Source: JAMZMI01 sp964353015 (GTDB lineage Bacteria > Bacteroidota > Bacteroidia > Cytophagales > Cyclobacteriaceae). From it: a stretch of 64,000 bases of DNA. Shown one piece after another: positions 1-8,292 of this stretch (position 1 is the first letter of the stretch; every line of letters starts with the position of its first letter). Location: the NCBI GenBank assembly GCA_964353015.1, contig CAYGUA010000005.1, positions 62,001 through 126,000 on the forward strand. Direction: 5' to 3'. The notes under the pieces are model-generated. The model made no database searches. It worked only from the letters and a program-made list of their open reading frames with translations, and was not told the origin of the DNA. Both the position numbers and the translations under genes were made by a program.

Positions 1-50
1 AACTGTAAACCTTCAGGCCTGAATTAAAAAATGAAAATAATCTAAGCGAA

Positions 51-105
51 TTTGTTATGCATGCATAACATTTTTTATATATTTGAATTTAGTATGCATG
101 CATAC
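51..105 (+). promoter_or_regulatory. Promoter with two tandem palindromic operators before the acyl-CoA dehydrogenase gene
   Basis: Seen: TGTTATGCATGCATAACA at 53-70 is a perfect 18-bp palindrome, and GTATGCATGCATAC at 92-105 is a perfect 14-bp palindrome sharing the core TATGCATGCATA. Their centres are 37 bp apart. Between them, TATATTTG at 78-85 matches the Bacteroidota -7 element TAnnTTTG, and TTTG at 51-54 could be the -33 element. Site 1 therefore lies in the spacer and site 2 near the predicted transcription start, the geometry of a repressed promoter. A further perfect 12-bp palindrome, TTCAGGCCTGAA, lies at 12-23. Inferred: binding by a dimeric repressor, perhaps a TetR-type fatty-acid regulator; none is encoded in this window. 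Confidence 0.6.
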
Positions 106-136
106 CTTTTATAAACCAGATTCAAATACATACAAA

Positions 137-1945
137 ATGGAAGCAGTAGCACAAAAAACATCAATCAAAGGCGGAGAGTTTATAGTACGGGAAACAGAAG
201 CTCACGAAATCTTCATTCCAGAGGAGTTTTCTGAAGAGCAGAAAATGATGGCGGCTGCAACCCAGGATTTCATCGATACGGAGATCACCCCCAATATTGC
301 CCGTATGGATAGCATGGAAGACGGCTTCATGTCTTCACTTATGACAAAAGCAGGTGAGCTCGGCCTGCTAGGTGTAGCAGTTCCTGAAGCATATGGAGGA
401 CTTGGAATGAATTTCAATACAAGCATGCTGATGGCCGATATTGTAGCAGCGGCAGGATCATTTTCTACCGCATATGGTGCACATACAGGAATTGGTACAC
501 TTCCCATTCTATATTACGGTACTGAGGAACAAAAAAACAAGTACTTACCCGCTCTGGCTAGTGGCGAATGGAAAGCTTGCTATTGTCTAACTGAACCGGA
601 TGCAGGCTCAGATGCCAATAGTGGTAAAACCAAAGCAAAGCTTACAGAAGACGGCAAACATTACCTTATTAATGGACAGAAAATGTGGATCTCTAATGCG
701 GGATTTGCGGACCTTTTTATTGTTTTTGCCAAAATTGATGATGACAAAAACCTTACAGCATTTCTAGTTGAAAAAACTTTTGGTGGCATCACCATGAATG
801 ACGAGGAAAAGAAGCTGGGAATAAAAGGATCATCCACACGTCAGGTATTTTTCAATGACTGCAAAGTCCCTGTGGAAAATATGCTTTCAGAAAGAGAAAA
901 TGGATTCAAGATTGCCGTGAATGTACTCAACGTAGGTAGAATTAAGTTGGGTTGCGGTGTTATTAACGGTGCTAAAACAGTGGCTAGCATGGCTACCAAC
1001 TATGCCAATGAAAGGAAGCAATTCGGCGTTTCCATTTCATCATTTGGCGCGATTCAGACGAAATTGGCCAACATGGCGGCCAGAACTTACGCAGTAGAAT
1101 CTGCTTCTTACAGAGCAGGACAAAACATTGATGATCGAATCACCGCATTAATCGAAGATGGCGTAGAGCCTGGAAAAGCTAAATTGAAAGCTTTGGAGCA
1201 ATTCTCAATCGAATGTGCCATTATCAAAATCCATGGTTCAGAAGTACTTGACTATGTAGTAGATGAGGGTGTGCAGGTTTATGGCGGGATGGGATTTTCA
1301 GAAGAAGCTCCAATGGCCAGAGCTTATAGAGATGCACGAATCACCAGAATCTATGAAGGAACCAACGAAATCAATCGTATGCTTTTGGTTGGAATGATGT
1401 TCAAACGTGCTATGAAAGGTGAAATTGATTTACTAGGTCCTGCAATGGCAGTTGGCAAAGAGTTGACCTCTGTTCCTTCTTTTGAAATGCCTGATCTAAG
1501 TCAACCATTGGCCGAAGAAAAAGAGGTTTTAAGAAAACTCAAAAAGGCTGCCTTGATGGTTGCTGGAAAAGCGGCTGAGAAATTTGGCCCAACATTGAAT
1601 GATGAGCAGGAAATACTGATGCATATCGCAGATATGCTCATTGAAATATACGCTGCTGAATCTACCATACTCAGAACTGAGAAATTGATGGCTCTGTATG
1701 GCAATGAAGGTTCTAAACTATATCAAGATATGGCTTCACTTTATTTGTATGAAGCTGTACAAAAAATAAGAAGTCATGGAGATGAAGCAGTAGCCTGCTT
1801 TGCCACTGGAGATGAATTGAAAGTGATGTTGATGGGAATGAAAAGATTCACAAAATCTAATCCCGTAAACACGAAAGAATTGCGTAGATCGATAGCTGAG
1901 AATATGGTGTCGCAAAACAAATTCCCTTACTCACTTTACAAATAA
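137..1945 (+). CDS. Acyl-CoA dehydrogenase, long form with C-terminal extension
   Basis: FAD-dependent enzyme catalysing the first step of fatty-acid beta-oxidation (acyl-CoA to trans-2-enoyl-CoA). The 602-residue protein has the N-terminal helical domain (AYGGLGM), the middle beta domain (CLTEPDAGSDA, MWISNAGFAD) and the C-terminal helical domain with YGGMGF and the catalytic-base segment RIYEGTNEI (Glu about 407). It is about 200 residues longer than short- and medium-chain enzymes. The extra C-terminal helical part resembles the VLCAD/FadE-type long enzymes, so a long-chain substrate is likely. ATG 137 is chosen because an upstream in-frame TTG at 83 lies inside the predicted -7 element. 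The gene appears monocistronic: a terminator follows directly and the tandem palindromes upstream suggest repression. No electron-transfer flavoprotein or thiolase gene is adjacent. Confidence 0.93.
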   Translation: MEAVAQKTSIKGGEFIVRETEAHEIFIPEEFSEEQKMMAAATQDFIDTEITPNIARMDSMEDGFMSSLMTKAGELGLLGVAVPEAYGGLGMNFNTSMLMADIVAAAGSFSTAYGAHTGIGTLPILYYGTEEQKNKYLPALASGEWKACYCLTEPDAGSDANSGKTKAKLTEDGKHYLINGQKMWISNAGFADLFIVFAKIDDDKNLTAFLVEKTFGGITMNDEEKKLGIKGSSTRQVFFNDCKVPVENMLSERENGFKIAVNVLNVGRIKLGCGVINGAKTVASMATNYANERKQFGVSISSFGAIQTKLANMAARTYAVESASYRAGQNIDDRITALIEDGVEPGKAKLKALEQFSIECAIIKIHGSEVLDYVVDEGVQVYGGMGFSEEAPMARAYRDARITRIYEGTNEINRMLLVGMMFKRAMKGEIDLLGPAMAVGKELTSVPSFEMPDLSQPLAEEKEVLRKLKKAALMVAGKAAEKFGPTLNDEQEILMHIADMLIEIYAAESTILRTEKLMALYGNEGSKLYQDMASLYLYEAVQKIRSHGDEAVACFATGDELKVMLMGMKRFTKSNPVNTKELRRSIAENMVSQNKFPYSLYK

Positions 1946-1974
1946 TAAAATTTTATTTAGTTGAAAATCCAAAG

Positions 1975-2000
1975 AGTCCCGAAAATTCGGGACTTTTTTT
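1975..2000 (+). terminator. Rho-independent terminator after the acyl-CoA dehydrogenase gene
   Basis: The stem arms AGTCCCGA (1975-1982) and TCGGGACT (1987-1994) close around a four-base AAAT-type loop, and a run of seven T follows. It lies 30 bp after the stop codon. Confidence 0.85.
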
Positions 2001-2175
2001 ATTTAGATAGGTATATACCTTTCATTACAAGGGTTTATAACATAATTTTAAGTGCAATCGGAAATCAATTTTTATTAATGAAGTTCAGAATCAGTTGAGA
2101 AATTTTCAACAAATCATTGTGAAAATTGTTTGATACCCGTAACAACTAGGCAAAAAAAGGAAGGATTAGGTCAAA

Positions 2176-3603
2176 ATGGAATTCAAAAAACTCACCACAA
2201 AAGAGAAAGCGCTTTCTCTCAATTTGGATGAAAAAGTATACGGAACTATCGCTGAAATAGGCGGTGGTCAGGAAGTGGCCGATTGGTTTTTCAAAGCAGG
2301 TGCAGCATCCGGCACAATAGCGAAAAGTATGTCAGCCTATGATATGACTTTCAGTGACGCGATATACGGCAAGAGTGAAAGATATGTATGTGAAGAGAAA
2401 TTACTAAAAATGCTCAATCGTGAGTATTCCCTTTTGGATCAGCGTTTGACACACCGAGCCAAACGAACTCATTTCTTTGCATTTGCCAACACTGTAGAAA
2501 CCATCAACTTCAAAAGGACTAATGAAGGTCATGGATGGATAGGTTGTCGTTTTCAAAGACATATTGGTTCCTTACCCAATGATTGTATCATACATGTATT
2601 GCTTAAGGACAATGATGCCTTGTGGCAACAGCAGGTACTGGGAATGATTGGTGTCAATCTGATACATGCATGTTTCAACTATAACGAACCGGAAGATATC
2701 ATTGGAGCTTTGCGCGAAAACATCCATCCTAGCAGAGTTGAAATAGATTTTTTTAGAATTGACGGGCCGGACTTTCACCATGTTGACAACAGGTTAATGG
2801 CATTAAAACTCGTCAAAAATGGCTTGACACATGCGACCATGTTTGACCGAAACGGCAAAGTGCTACAGCCTTCAGAAGTACTTTATAAAAAGAATGTACT
2901 CGTTTTGAGAGGTCGATTCAGACCTGTGACACATGTGAGCGTTGACATGATGTTGACTGGAATGAGAGCATTCAGAAAGGAGGCTGATGTAGAAATAAGA
3001 AACATCATTCCTTTGGTTGAGTTGACGCTAAATGATCTGACTTTAGAAGGAGAATTGGACGAGACAGACTTTTTGGACAGAGTTGATTTATTGTGTTCGC
3101 TAGGACAAAATGTAATGATTTCCAACTATCAGGAACATTATAAGATTGCAGCGTACTTATCAAAGTTCACAAGACAAAAGAAAATAGGAATCATATTAGG
3201 TTACAATAATCTGGTTCAAATTTTCGATGAATCCTATTACCAAAACTTGAATGGTGGAATACTGGAATCTTTTAGCAGGCTGTTTGGTAGTAACGTGAAA
3301 TTATATGTGTACCCCGCCTTTTCAGCTGTTTCCGGTGAGTTCAAAAATGTTAGCAAATTTGAGCCTCCACAGCATCTATTTCATCTTTTCGAATACATCA
3401 AATACAACAAAAAAATCGATGATGTGACTGGCGCCAATAAGGAACTCCTTCATATTATTTCTGATAATGTCTTGGACATGATAGCAAGCGGGGATGTGAA
3501 ATGGGAAGATTATGTGCCCCATCGAGTAGCCTCATCCATTAAGAAAAATCATTTATTCAATTTCCCGTATGAAATTCCTGAAGACGAGGATGATTTAAAT
3601 TAA
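2176..3603 (+). CDS. Conserved protein of unknown function (about 475 aa family)
   Basis: A 475-residue soluble protein with no signal peptide or membrane segment. The N-terminal stretch with KALSLNLD, YGTIAEIGGGQEVADWFF and AASGTIAKSMSAYDM belongs to a widely conserved bacterial family of this length. From memory, that family carries inconsistent database names (TonB receptor, nucleotide adenylyltransferase), none of which fits what is seen here. There is no beta-barrel or TonB box, and I find no classical nucleotidyltransferase motif. A 230-bp AT-rich gap separates it from the preceding terminator, and the next gene has its own promoter, so it is probably transcribed alone. I do not assign a function. 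Confidence 0.75.
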   Translation: MEFKKLTTKEKALSLNLDEKVYGTIAEIGGGQEVADWFFKAGAASGTIAKSMSAYDMTFSDAIYGKSERYVCEEKLLKMLNREYSLLDQRLTHRAKRTHFFAFANTVETINFKRTNEGHGWIGCRFQRHIGSLPNDCIIHVLLKDNDALWQQQVLGMIGVNLIHACFNYNEPEDIIGALRENIHPSRVEIDFFRIDGPDFHHVDNRLMALKLVKNGLTHATMFDRNGKVLQPSEVLYKKNVLVLRGRFRPVTHVSVDMMLTGMRAFRKEADVEIRNIIPLVELTLNDLTLEGELDETDFLDRVDLLCSLGQNVMISNYQEHYKIAAYLSKFTRQKKIGIILGYNNLVQIFDESYYQNLNGGILESFSRLFGSNVKLYVYPAFSAVSGEFKNVSKFEPPQHLFHLFEYIKYNKKIDDVTGANKELLHIISDNVLDMIASGDVKWEDYVPHRVASSIKKNHLFNFPYEIPEDEDDLN

Positions 3604-3650
3604 AATTTTCAAGTGTCACCGATTTAAAAACACACTAAAACGCATTTTAC

Positions 3651-3658
3651 TATATTTG
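3651..3658 (+). promoter_or_regulatory. Putative -7 element (TATATTTG) for the NSS transporter gene
   Basis: TATATTTG exactly matches TAnnTTTG and lies 21 nt before the ATG at 3680, predicting a short leader of about 15 nt. No clear TTTG -33 element is visible, so the call rests on the -7 box and its position. Confidence 0.45.
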
Positions 3659-3679
3659 GCGTTTTAACAATCATCACTT

Positions 3680-5092
3680 ATGTCTACAAGAGGTTCCTTT
3701 TCAAATAAATTGGGTTTCATTTTAGCTGCTGCAGGTTCTGCGGTCGGTTTAGGTAATATTTGGAGTTTCCCTTTCGTAGTTGGCGAAGGTGGAGGAGCCG
3801 CATTTCTTTTGGTTTATCTTTTCTTCTGCTTCATTTTATGCTTTCCTGTGATGGTAACTGAGATTGCCATTGGCCGAAAGACCCAACTAAATCCAGCCGG
3901 AGCATACGAAGCGCTTGGTTACAAAAAATGGAGATTACTCGGTGTTTTGGGGATTATTAGTGGTGTAGTCATCTTATCGTTTTATAATGTGGTAGCAGGA
4001 TGGGCTTTTGGATATTTTCTTGAGCTCTCCATGGGTCATTTCGAAATTGGCAGCCAATTTTCAACATTTATTAAGGATGTATTCAAAGTAGGACTTTATG
4101 CCTTTGTTTTCATGTTTGCTACAGCCTATATCGTGTCGAAAGGAGTTGCGGGTGGCATTGAGCGCGCTTCCAAAATTTTGATGCCTTTGCTCATCATTAT
4201 GATAACGGGACTTGTGATTTATTCATTAACACTGGATCATGCTTTTGAAGGATTAAAGTTTTATTTGGTTCCTGATCTATCTCAGTTGACATTGGAAGTA
4301 ATGGGAAAAGCCATGGGACAGGCTTTCTTTTCATTGTCACTAGGCATGGGGGCTTTGATAACATATGGTAGTTATCTATCCAAGAACGATAATATCGTTT
4401 CATCTGCCGCTTTCATCACATTGGCTGACGTAGGAATTGCGTTCATTGCTGGCTTGATGATGTTTCCTATGGTTGCATACTTAACAAATGGCACAATGGA
4501 AGGTGCAGGACAAGGTGCAGGACTGATTTTCACTGTATTGCCGGGAGCATTTAAAGGACTTGGTCCGGTACTCGGCGTGGTAGTAGGATCCACATTCTTC
4601 CTTTTGCTATCATTTGCTGCGCTTACATCTACTGTTTCATTACTTGAAGTTCCAGTGGCATATGTTGTTGATGAAAAAGGAATCAAGCGTAAAAAAGCGG
4701 TTTGGTTGGTTGCAGGTGGGATTTTTCTTTTAGGTATTCCATCCTTGATCTCAAATGGATATTCTGAATTTTTCACCAATTTTATCACGTATGTAGGTGC
4801 TGAAAAAGCAACCTCATTTATGGATTTCGCACAAAATGTGGCTAATGACACCTTTTTACCACTTGGTGGCTGTTTGATTTCAATTTTCGCTGCTCATCTT
4901 TGGAAAACCAAAAATCTTAATGAAGAAATCGCTTTGGGGTATCCTGGATATCAAGGTTCAATTGTTCAGAAATTTCTAACATTTGCGATTCTTTTTCTTT
5001 GTCCTGTAGTTTTAGGTACAATGTTCATTTTGACATTGTTTCAGACATTTTTCGGAATCAATCTTGGAGCACTTATCCTATCATTGTTCTAA
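3680..5092 (+). CDS. Sodium-dependent amino-acid transporter, NSS (SNF/LeuT) family
   Basis: Inner-membrane Na+-coupled symporter of the neurotransmitter:sodium symporter family. The N-terminus has the family hallmark GFILAAAGSAVGLGNIWSFP, where the broken first helix forms the Na+ and substrate sites (LeuT has GNIWRFP; the Arg is Ser here). The 470-residue length and about 11-12 hydrophobic segments fit bacterial members such as MhsT and TnaT. The second unwound helix is likely in the segment with FFSLSLGMGALITYGSY. The substrate is probably an amino acid but cannot be named. The next gene is convergent, with only 6 bp between the two stop codons. Confidence 0.93.
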   Translation: MSTRGSFSNKLGFILAAAGSAVGLGNIWSFPFVVGEGGGAAFLLVYLFFCFILCFPVMVTEIAIGRKTQLNPAGAYEALGYKKWRLLGVLGIISGVVILSFYNVVAGWAFGYFLELSMGHFEIGSQFSTFIKDVFKVGLYAFVFMFATAYIVSKGVAGGIERASKILMPLLIIMITGLVIYSLTLDHAFEGLKFYLVPDLSQLTLEVMGKAMGQAFFSLSLGMGALITYGSYLSKNDNIVSSAAFITLADVGIAFIAGLMMFPMVAYLTNGTMEGAGQGAGLIFTVLPGAFKGLGPVLGVVVGSTFFLLLSFAALTSTVSLLEVPVAYVVDEKGIKRKKAVWLVAGGIFLLGIPSLISNGYSEFFTNFITYVGAEKATSFMDFAQNVANDTFLPLGGCLISIFAAHLWKTKNLNEEIALGYPGYQGSIVQKFLTFAILFLCPVVLGTMFILTLFQTFFGINLGALILSLF

Positions 5093-5098
5093 GAATGT

Positions 5099-5881
5099 CT
5101 ATTCCCTTATAAAAAGTCCGGGATCATCTTCATTGAAGTAAATGACGTAGCTACCTCTTGGAAGTCTGCTCACATCTGCTTCCTTCCCGACTCCATCCAT
5201 TACCACTGTGTTACCAGCATCGTAGATTTTAAAAGACGCTGGGCGGGAAAAGAAAATCATTTTATCCGTTTTTTGAGGCCTAAATGTGACGGGATCGGGA
5301 TAGAAATGAAAATCTATTTCCCTTGAATACAAATACTTACCATCTGGCAAGAGATATTTTATTCTGAATTTATTTGAACCCTCATCTATTTTAGGGAAAT
5401 GTTTGTAGCTGGCATTTTCAAATGATCCTGTGGCCTCCACTTCTGCTTCTTCCTGCCAAATACCCATGTCAATTTTCTCCACAACGAACATCCCTCCTTC
5501 CTTTTCACCAAGAGTTGACCATGTCAATGTAGAATCTGAAATATTGATCTCAGAAAAAGAGAAAATACTGTGATAAAAAATGGCATCTGGATTAATTATT
5601 ATTGGTCTGCATGTCTCTTTATGAGTAATATGAATTGTGACAGGCGCAAAGAGATCCACCTTCTCAAAATCAACTTTAATTGCGCTTATGTTCTTATTGA
5701 AAGTGATCAAACGTTCATTCACTTTAATCTCTTTGATACAGAAATCTTTTTCAATTGGGTCAAATGTATTTTGTATGAAAATAGGTCGCCCTTGATAGAC
5801 ACCAGCAACACTAGTGGATCCAGGAACTTGCCCCAAAACCATTGCAAAAAGCATCAAAAAGAAAGAAGGAATCAATGACAA
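5099..5881 (-). CDS. Exported protein of unknown function with a sorting-domain-like tail
   Basis: A 260-residue protein starting at a TTG codon; an in-frame stop lies two codons upstream, so no ATG start with a full signal peptide exists. Residues 1-18 (SFFLMLFAMVLG core) look like a Sec signal peptide. The body is beta-rich with no recognised domain. The last 45 residues, including ASFKIYDAGNTVVMDG and LPRGSYVIYF, resemble the strand pattern of T9SS type-A sorting domains but lack the usual N-x-x-x-D start, so export by T9SS is only a possibility. It is convergent with the NSS transporter gene, and 214 bp of AT-rich sequence with no other gene precedes it. Confidence 0.6.
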   Translation of the reverse strand: MSLIPSFFLMLFAMVLGQVPGSTSVAGVYQGRPIFIQNTFDPIEKDFCIKEIKVNERLITFNKNISAIKVDFEKVDLFAPVTIHITHKETCRPIIINPDAIFYHSIFSFSEINISDSTLTWSTLGEKEGGMFVVEKIDMGIWQEEAEVEATGSFENASYKHFPKIDEGSNKFRIKYLLPDGKYLYSREIDFHFYPDPVTFRPQKTDKMIFFSRPASFKIYDAGNTVVMDGVGKEADVSRLPRGSYVIYFNEDDPGLFIRE

Positions 5882-6095
5882 AATTCAGGCGATTAGTATC
5901 AAAAATGAATTTAAGAAAAAAACAATTAATCACATGATCAGGAACCAAATTAGCAAGAATACAATAAAATGTTTTTATTCAGTTACCGTTATTCTAGCAC
6001 TTCAATTTGATTCAATTGATTGTTTTATTTAACAAAATGGTTACTTTCGAATATCAATTTGTATTTATCTCAGATCATACAAGCCAAACTAAAAT

Positions 6096-6305
6096 ATGCA
6101 TTTAATCATTTGGTACAATCCTGATATTGATTCCTATCAAAAAGGATATTTAAGAGAATATGACAGGTTGATAATGGTAAGTCCCAATAAAGACCGATTC
6201 GACATTCTTTACGAATTTTCTGAAACCTCCCAAAAATTTACAGATAAAATTTTATCATCCTTAAATGCCGCGAGACAACTAAAATTTCAGGCTTGTTTTT
6301 CGTAA
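6096..6305 (+). CDS. Small conserved-looking cytoplasmic protein (69 aa)
   Basis: A short ORF with a sensible ATG, ending 20 bp before the lipoprotein gene that follows on the same strand. It begins MHLIIWYNPDIDSYQKGY and has balanced charged and aromatic content typical of a folded small protein. It resembles, from memory, short Bacteroidota hypothetical proteins with the MHLIIWYNPD start, but I cannot confirm homologues here. No function is assigned. Confidence 0.55.
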   Translation: MHLIIWYNPDIDSYQKGYLREYDRLIMVSPNKDRFDILYEFSETSQKFTDKILSSLNAARQLKFQACFS

Positions 6306-6325
6306 TCACTTATCTTTAACCACTT

Positions 6326-6880
6326 ATGAAGCAGTGGTTCCCTATTTTTTTAATTGTCATTTCTTTTGGCTGTACTACAGTCAAGGTAATCAATTTCGTA
6401 AATGATGAATCATCATTCAAAACCTATAAAAGTTTTGCAATAGTCAATTACAAATCAAATGACATAGATATATCTGCTGAAGGATCAAAAATGATCAATG
6501 AGATAGAATCCAATCTCGAAAATCAAATGTATCGGCGAGGTTACGAAAAGTCTAACAGCCAGCCAGACGTGCTCGTTCGATATGAATTAATTTCCAATCA
6601 AGTAACACAAACTAATTCCATTTCTCCATATGCCAATCCATATTATGGAATTAGCCCCTCATTTACCAGTCGAACATTTTTGGAATCTGCCTTATTGGTT
6701 GAGATGACAGACATTAATACAAAAAAAATGATCTGGCAGGCAAGTGTTGATATGAGCAAATTCGATCAAGCTGATGAGCAAGAAAAGATAATTATCAATG
6801 CAATAAGCCAGATTTTTGATACTTATCTCTATCGTGCTTTAAGCGATAATCCAGATCAAAGCCTAATAGAAAATAAATGA
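6326..6880 (+). CDS. DUF4136 lipoprotein
   Basis: A 184-residue predicted lipoprotein. The signal peptide MKQWFPIFLIVISFGC ends in a lipobox (SFGC), with lipidated Cys16. The rest matches the DUF4136 pattern: SSFKTYKSFAI near the mature N-terminus, a middle YRRGYEKSNSQPDVLVRYEL segment, and a late ALLVEMTDINTKKMIWQA stretch. Function is unknown; members are anchored in the envelope. TATCTTTA at 6311-6318, 7 nt before the ATG, may be its -7 element, giving a very short leader. The stop overlaps the next gene's ATG (ATGA at 6877-6880), implying co-transcription with the antiporter. Confidence 0.85.
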   Translation: MKQWFPIFLIVISFGCTTVKVINFVNDESSFKTYKSFAIVNYKSNDIDISAEGSKMINEIESNLENQMYRRGYEKSNSQPDVLVRYELISNQVTQTNSISPYANPYYGISPSFTSRTFLESALLVEMTDINTKKMIWQASVDMSKFDQADEQEKIIINAISQIFDTYLYRALSDNPDQSLIENK

Positions 6881-8292
6881 AAGATTTAGGAATTCTGACG
6901 ATTCTTCCTCCGATACTTGCCATCATATTGGCAATTAGAACCAAACAAGTCATACCATCGCTTTTACTTGGTTTATTAATTGGTTGGTGGATTCTATCAG
7001 GTTGGAACCCCATTATTGGCATTTTAGCCATGATTAACGGCTTGGTCGCTGTTTTTGAAAGTGCCGGAAACACCAGAACTATCTTATTTACACTGCTTAT
7101 TGGATCATTGATTCATTTGATTCAGAAGGCGAATGGCATAGATGGATTTGTGATTAAACTGAAAAGAAGCATAGACAAATCAGACAATCCAAAGTCAAAA
7201 TTGCAGGTTTACAGCGCTTTAACAGGTTTTTTGATTTTTATAGAATCTAATATTTCAATTTTAACAGTTGGCACTGTTTTTCAATCTCTGTTTAAAAGAT
7301 ACGGAATCTCAAAAGTTAAGCTTGCTTATATTGCTGATTCAAGCAGCGCTCCATCTTGCATTCTATTTCCAATAAACGCCTGGGGCGCCTACATCATAGG
7401 GCTTTTGGCAGCATATGAGACCTTGCCACCGTTCAAAACATTGCTCTATTCTATTCCATTCAACTTCTACCCGATTCTAACACTCATCGTGGTTTTTTAT
7501 ACCGCTTTCTCAAATCGAAGTTTTGGGCTGATGAAGACTTTCGATAATGAAATAAATGATGACGAAACAGAAAACGAAGAAGAAATAAAAAACGGCAAGG
7601 CATTCAACATGATTTTACCTTTAGGAGCTATGGTCTTAAGTATGCCGCTATTCCTGATTTACACTGGATACGATTCACAATTTTCAGGAACATTCCTTGA
7701 AATGATTTGGCAATACATAGGCAATGCATCCGGTTCTGCCTCAGTTTTATATGCCGTTTGTATTGGTGTAATTACCGCTGGGGTGATTTTCTTTCTCCAA
7801 AAGATAGTCACACTCTCATCCTTCGTCACACAATCACTTGATGGAATGAAAGAAATGCTCTCAATGGCTATATTGATGGTTTTGGCTTTCGCTTTAGGTG
7901 ATTTATGCAAGGAAATGGGTACAGGTAGCTATGTCGCTTCAGTTACTGAAAGTTGGCTTGCTCCTGGATTAGCTCCTGCTGTAATTTTCCTTACAAGCTG
8001 TTTTATCGCCTTTTCCACTGGAACATCCTGGGGAACCTTCGCCATTATGATACCCATAGCCATACCTCTGGCTCAAAATTTAGATCTCAATATTCATTTG
8101 GCACTGGCTGCAGTGTTAGGCGGAGGAGTATTTGGAGATCATTGTTCGCCTATTTCTGACACGACACTAATCTCATCCATGGCTTCAGGTGTAAACCACA
8201 TTGATCACGTAAAAACGCAACTTCCTTATGCCTTATTCACAGGTGGACTTGCGGTGATCCTTTATTTAATCTTCGGATTTTTAATGTCCTAA
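6877..8292 (+). CDS. NhaC-family Na+/H+ antiporter
   Basis: A 471-residue inner-membrane protein with about 11-12 hydrophobic segments. Family features include an N-terminal LPPILAIILAIRTKQVIPSL, the serine-rich ADSSSAPSCILFPINAWGAY segment, and late FSTGTSWGTFAIMIPIAIP and FGDHCSPISDTTLISS motifs typical of NhaC-type antiporters. It presumably exchanges Na+ for H+ (pH and Na+ homeostasis). It is translationally coupled to the DUF4136 lipoprotein, and its 3' end overlaps the convergent lysA gene by 12 bp. Confidence 0.88.
   Translation: MKDLGILTILPPILAIILAIRTKQVIPSLLLGLLIGWWILSGWNPIIGILAMINGLVAVFESAGNTRTILFTLLIGSLIHLIQKANGIDGFVIKLKRSIDKSDNPKSKLQVYSALTGFLIFIESNISILTVGTVFQSLFKRYGISKVKLAYIADSSSAPSCILFPINAWGAYIIGLLAAYETLPPFKTLLYSIPFNFYPILTLIVVFYTAFSNRSFGLMKTFDNEINDDETENEEEIKNGKAFNMILPLGAMVLSMPLFLIYTGYDSQFSGTFLEMIWQYIGNASGSASVLYAVCIGVITAGVIFFLQKIVTLSSFVTQSLDGMKEMLSMAILMVLAFALGDLCKEMGTGSYVASVTESWLAPGLAPAVIFLTSCFIAFSTGTSWGTFAIMIPIAIPLAQNLDLNIHLALAAVLGGGVFGDHCSPISDTTLISSMASGVNHIDHVKTQLPYALFTGGLAVILYLIFGFLMS

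Noticed and set aside
137..1945. Longer acyl-CoA dehydrogenase from the TTG at 83
   Set aside because: That codon lies within the predicted -7 element and the added residues have no family match.
4372..4851. A 159-residue minus-strand ORF inside the NSS transporter gene
   Set aside because: Serine/proline-rich antisense translation of membrane helices; typical shadow frame.
5570..6032. Plus-strand ORFs opposite and beyond the exported protein at 5099-5881
   Set aside because: They are antisense or AT-rich low-complexity frames with no domain pattern.
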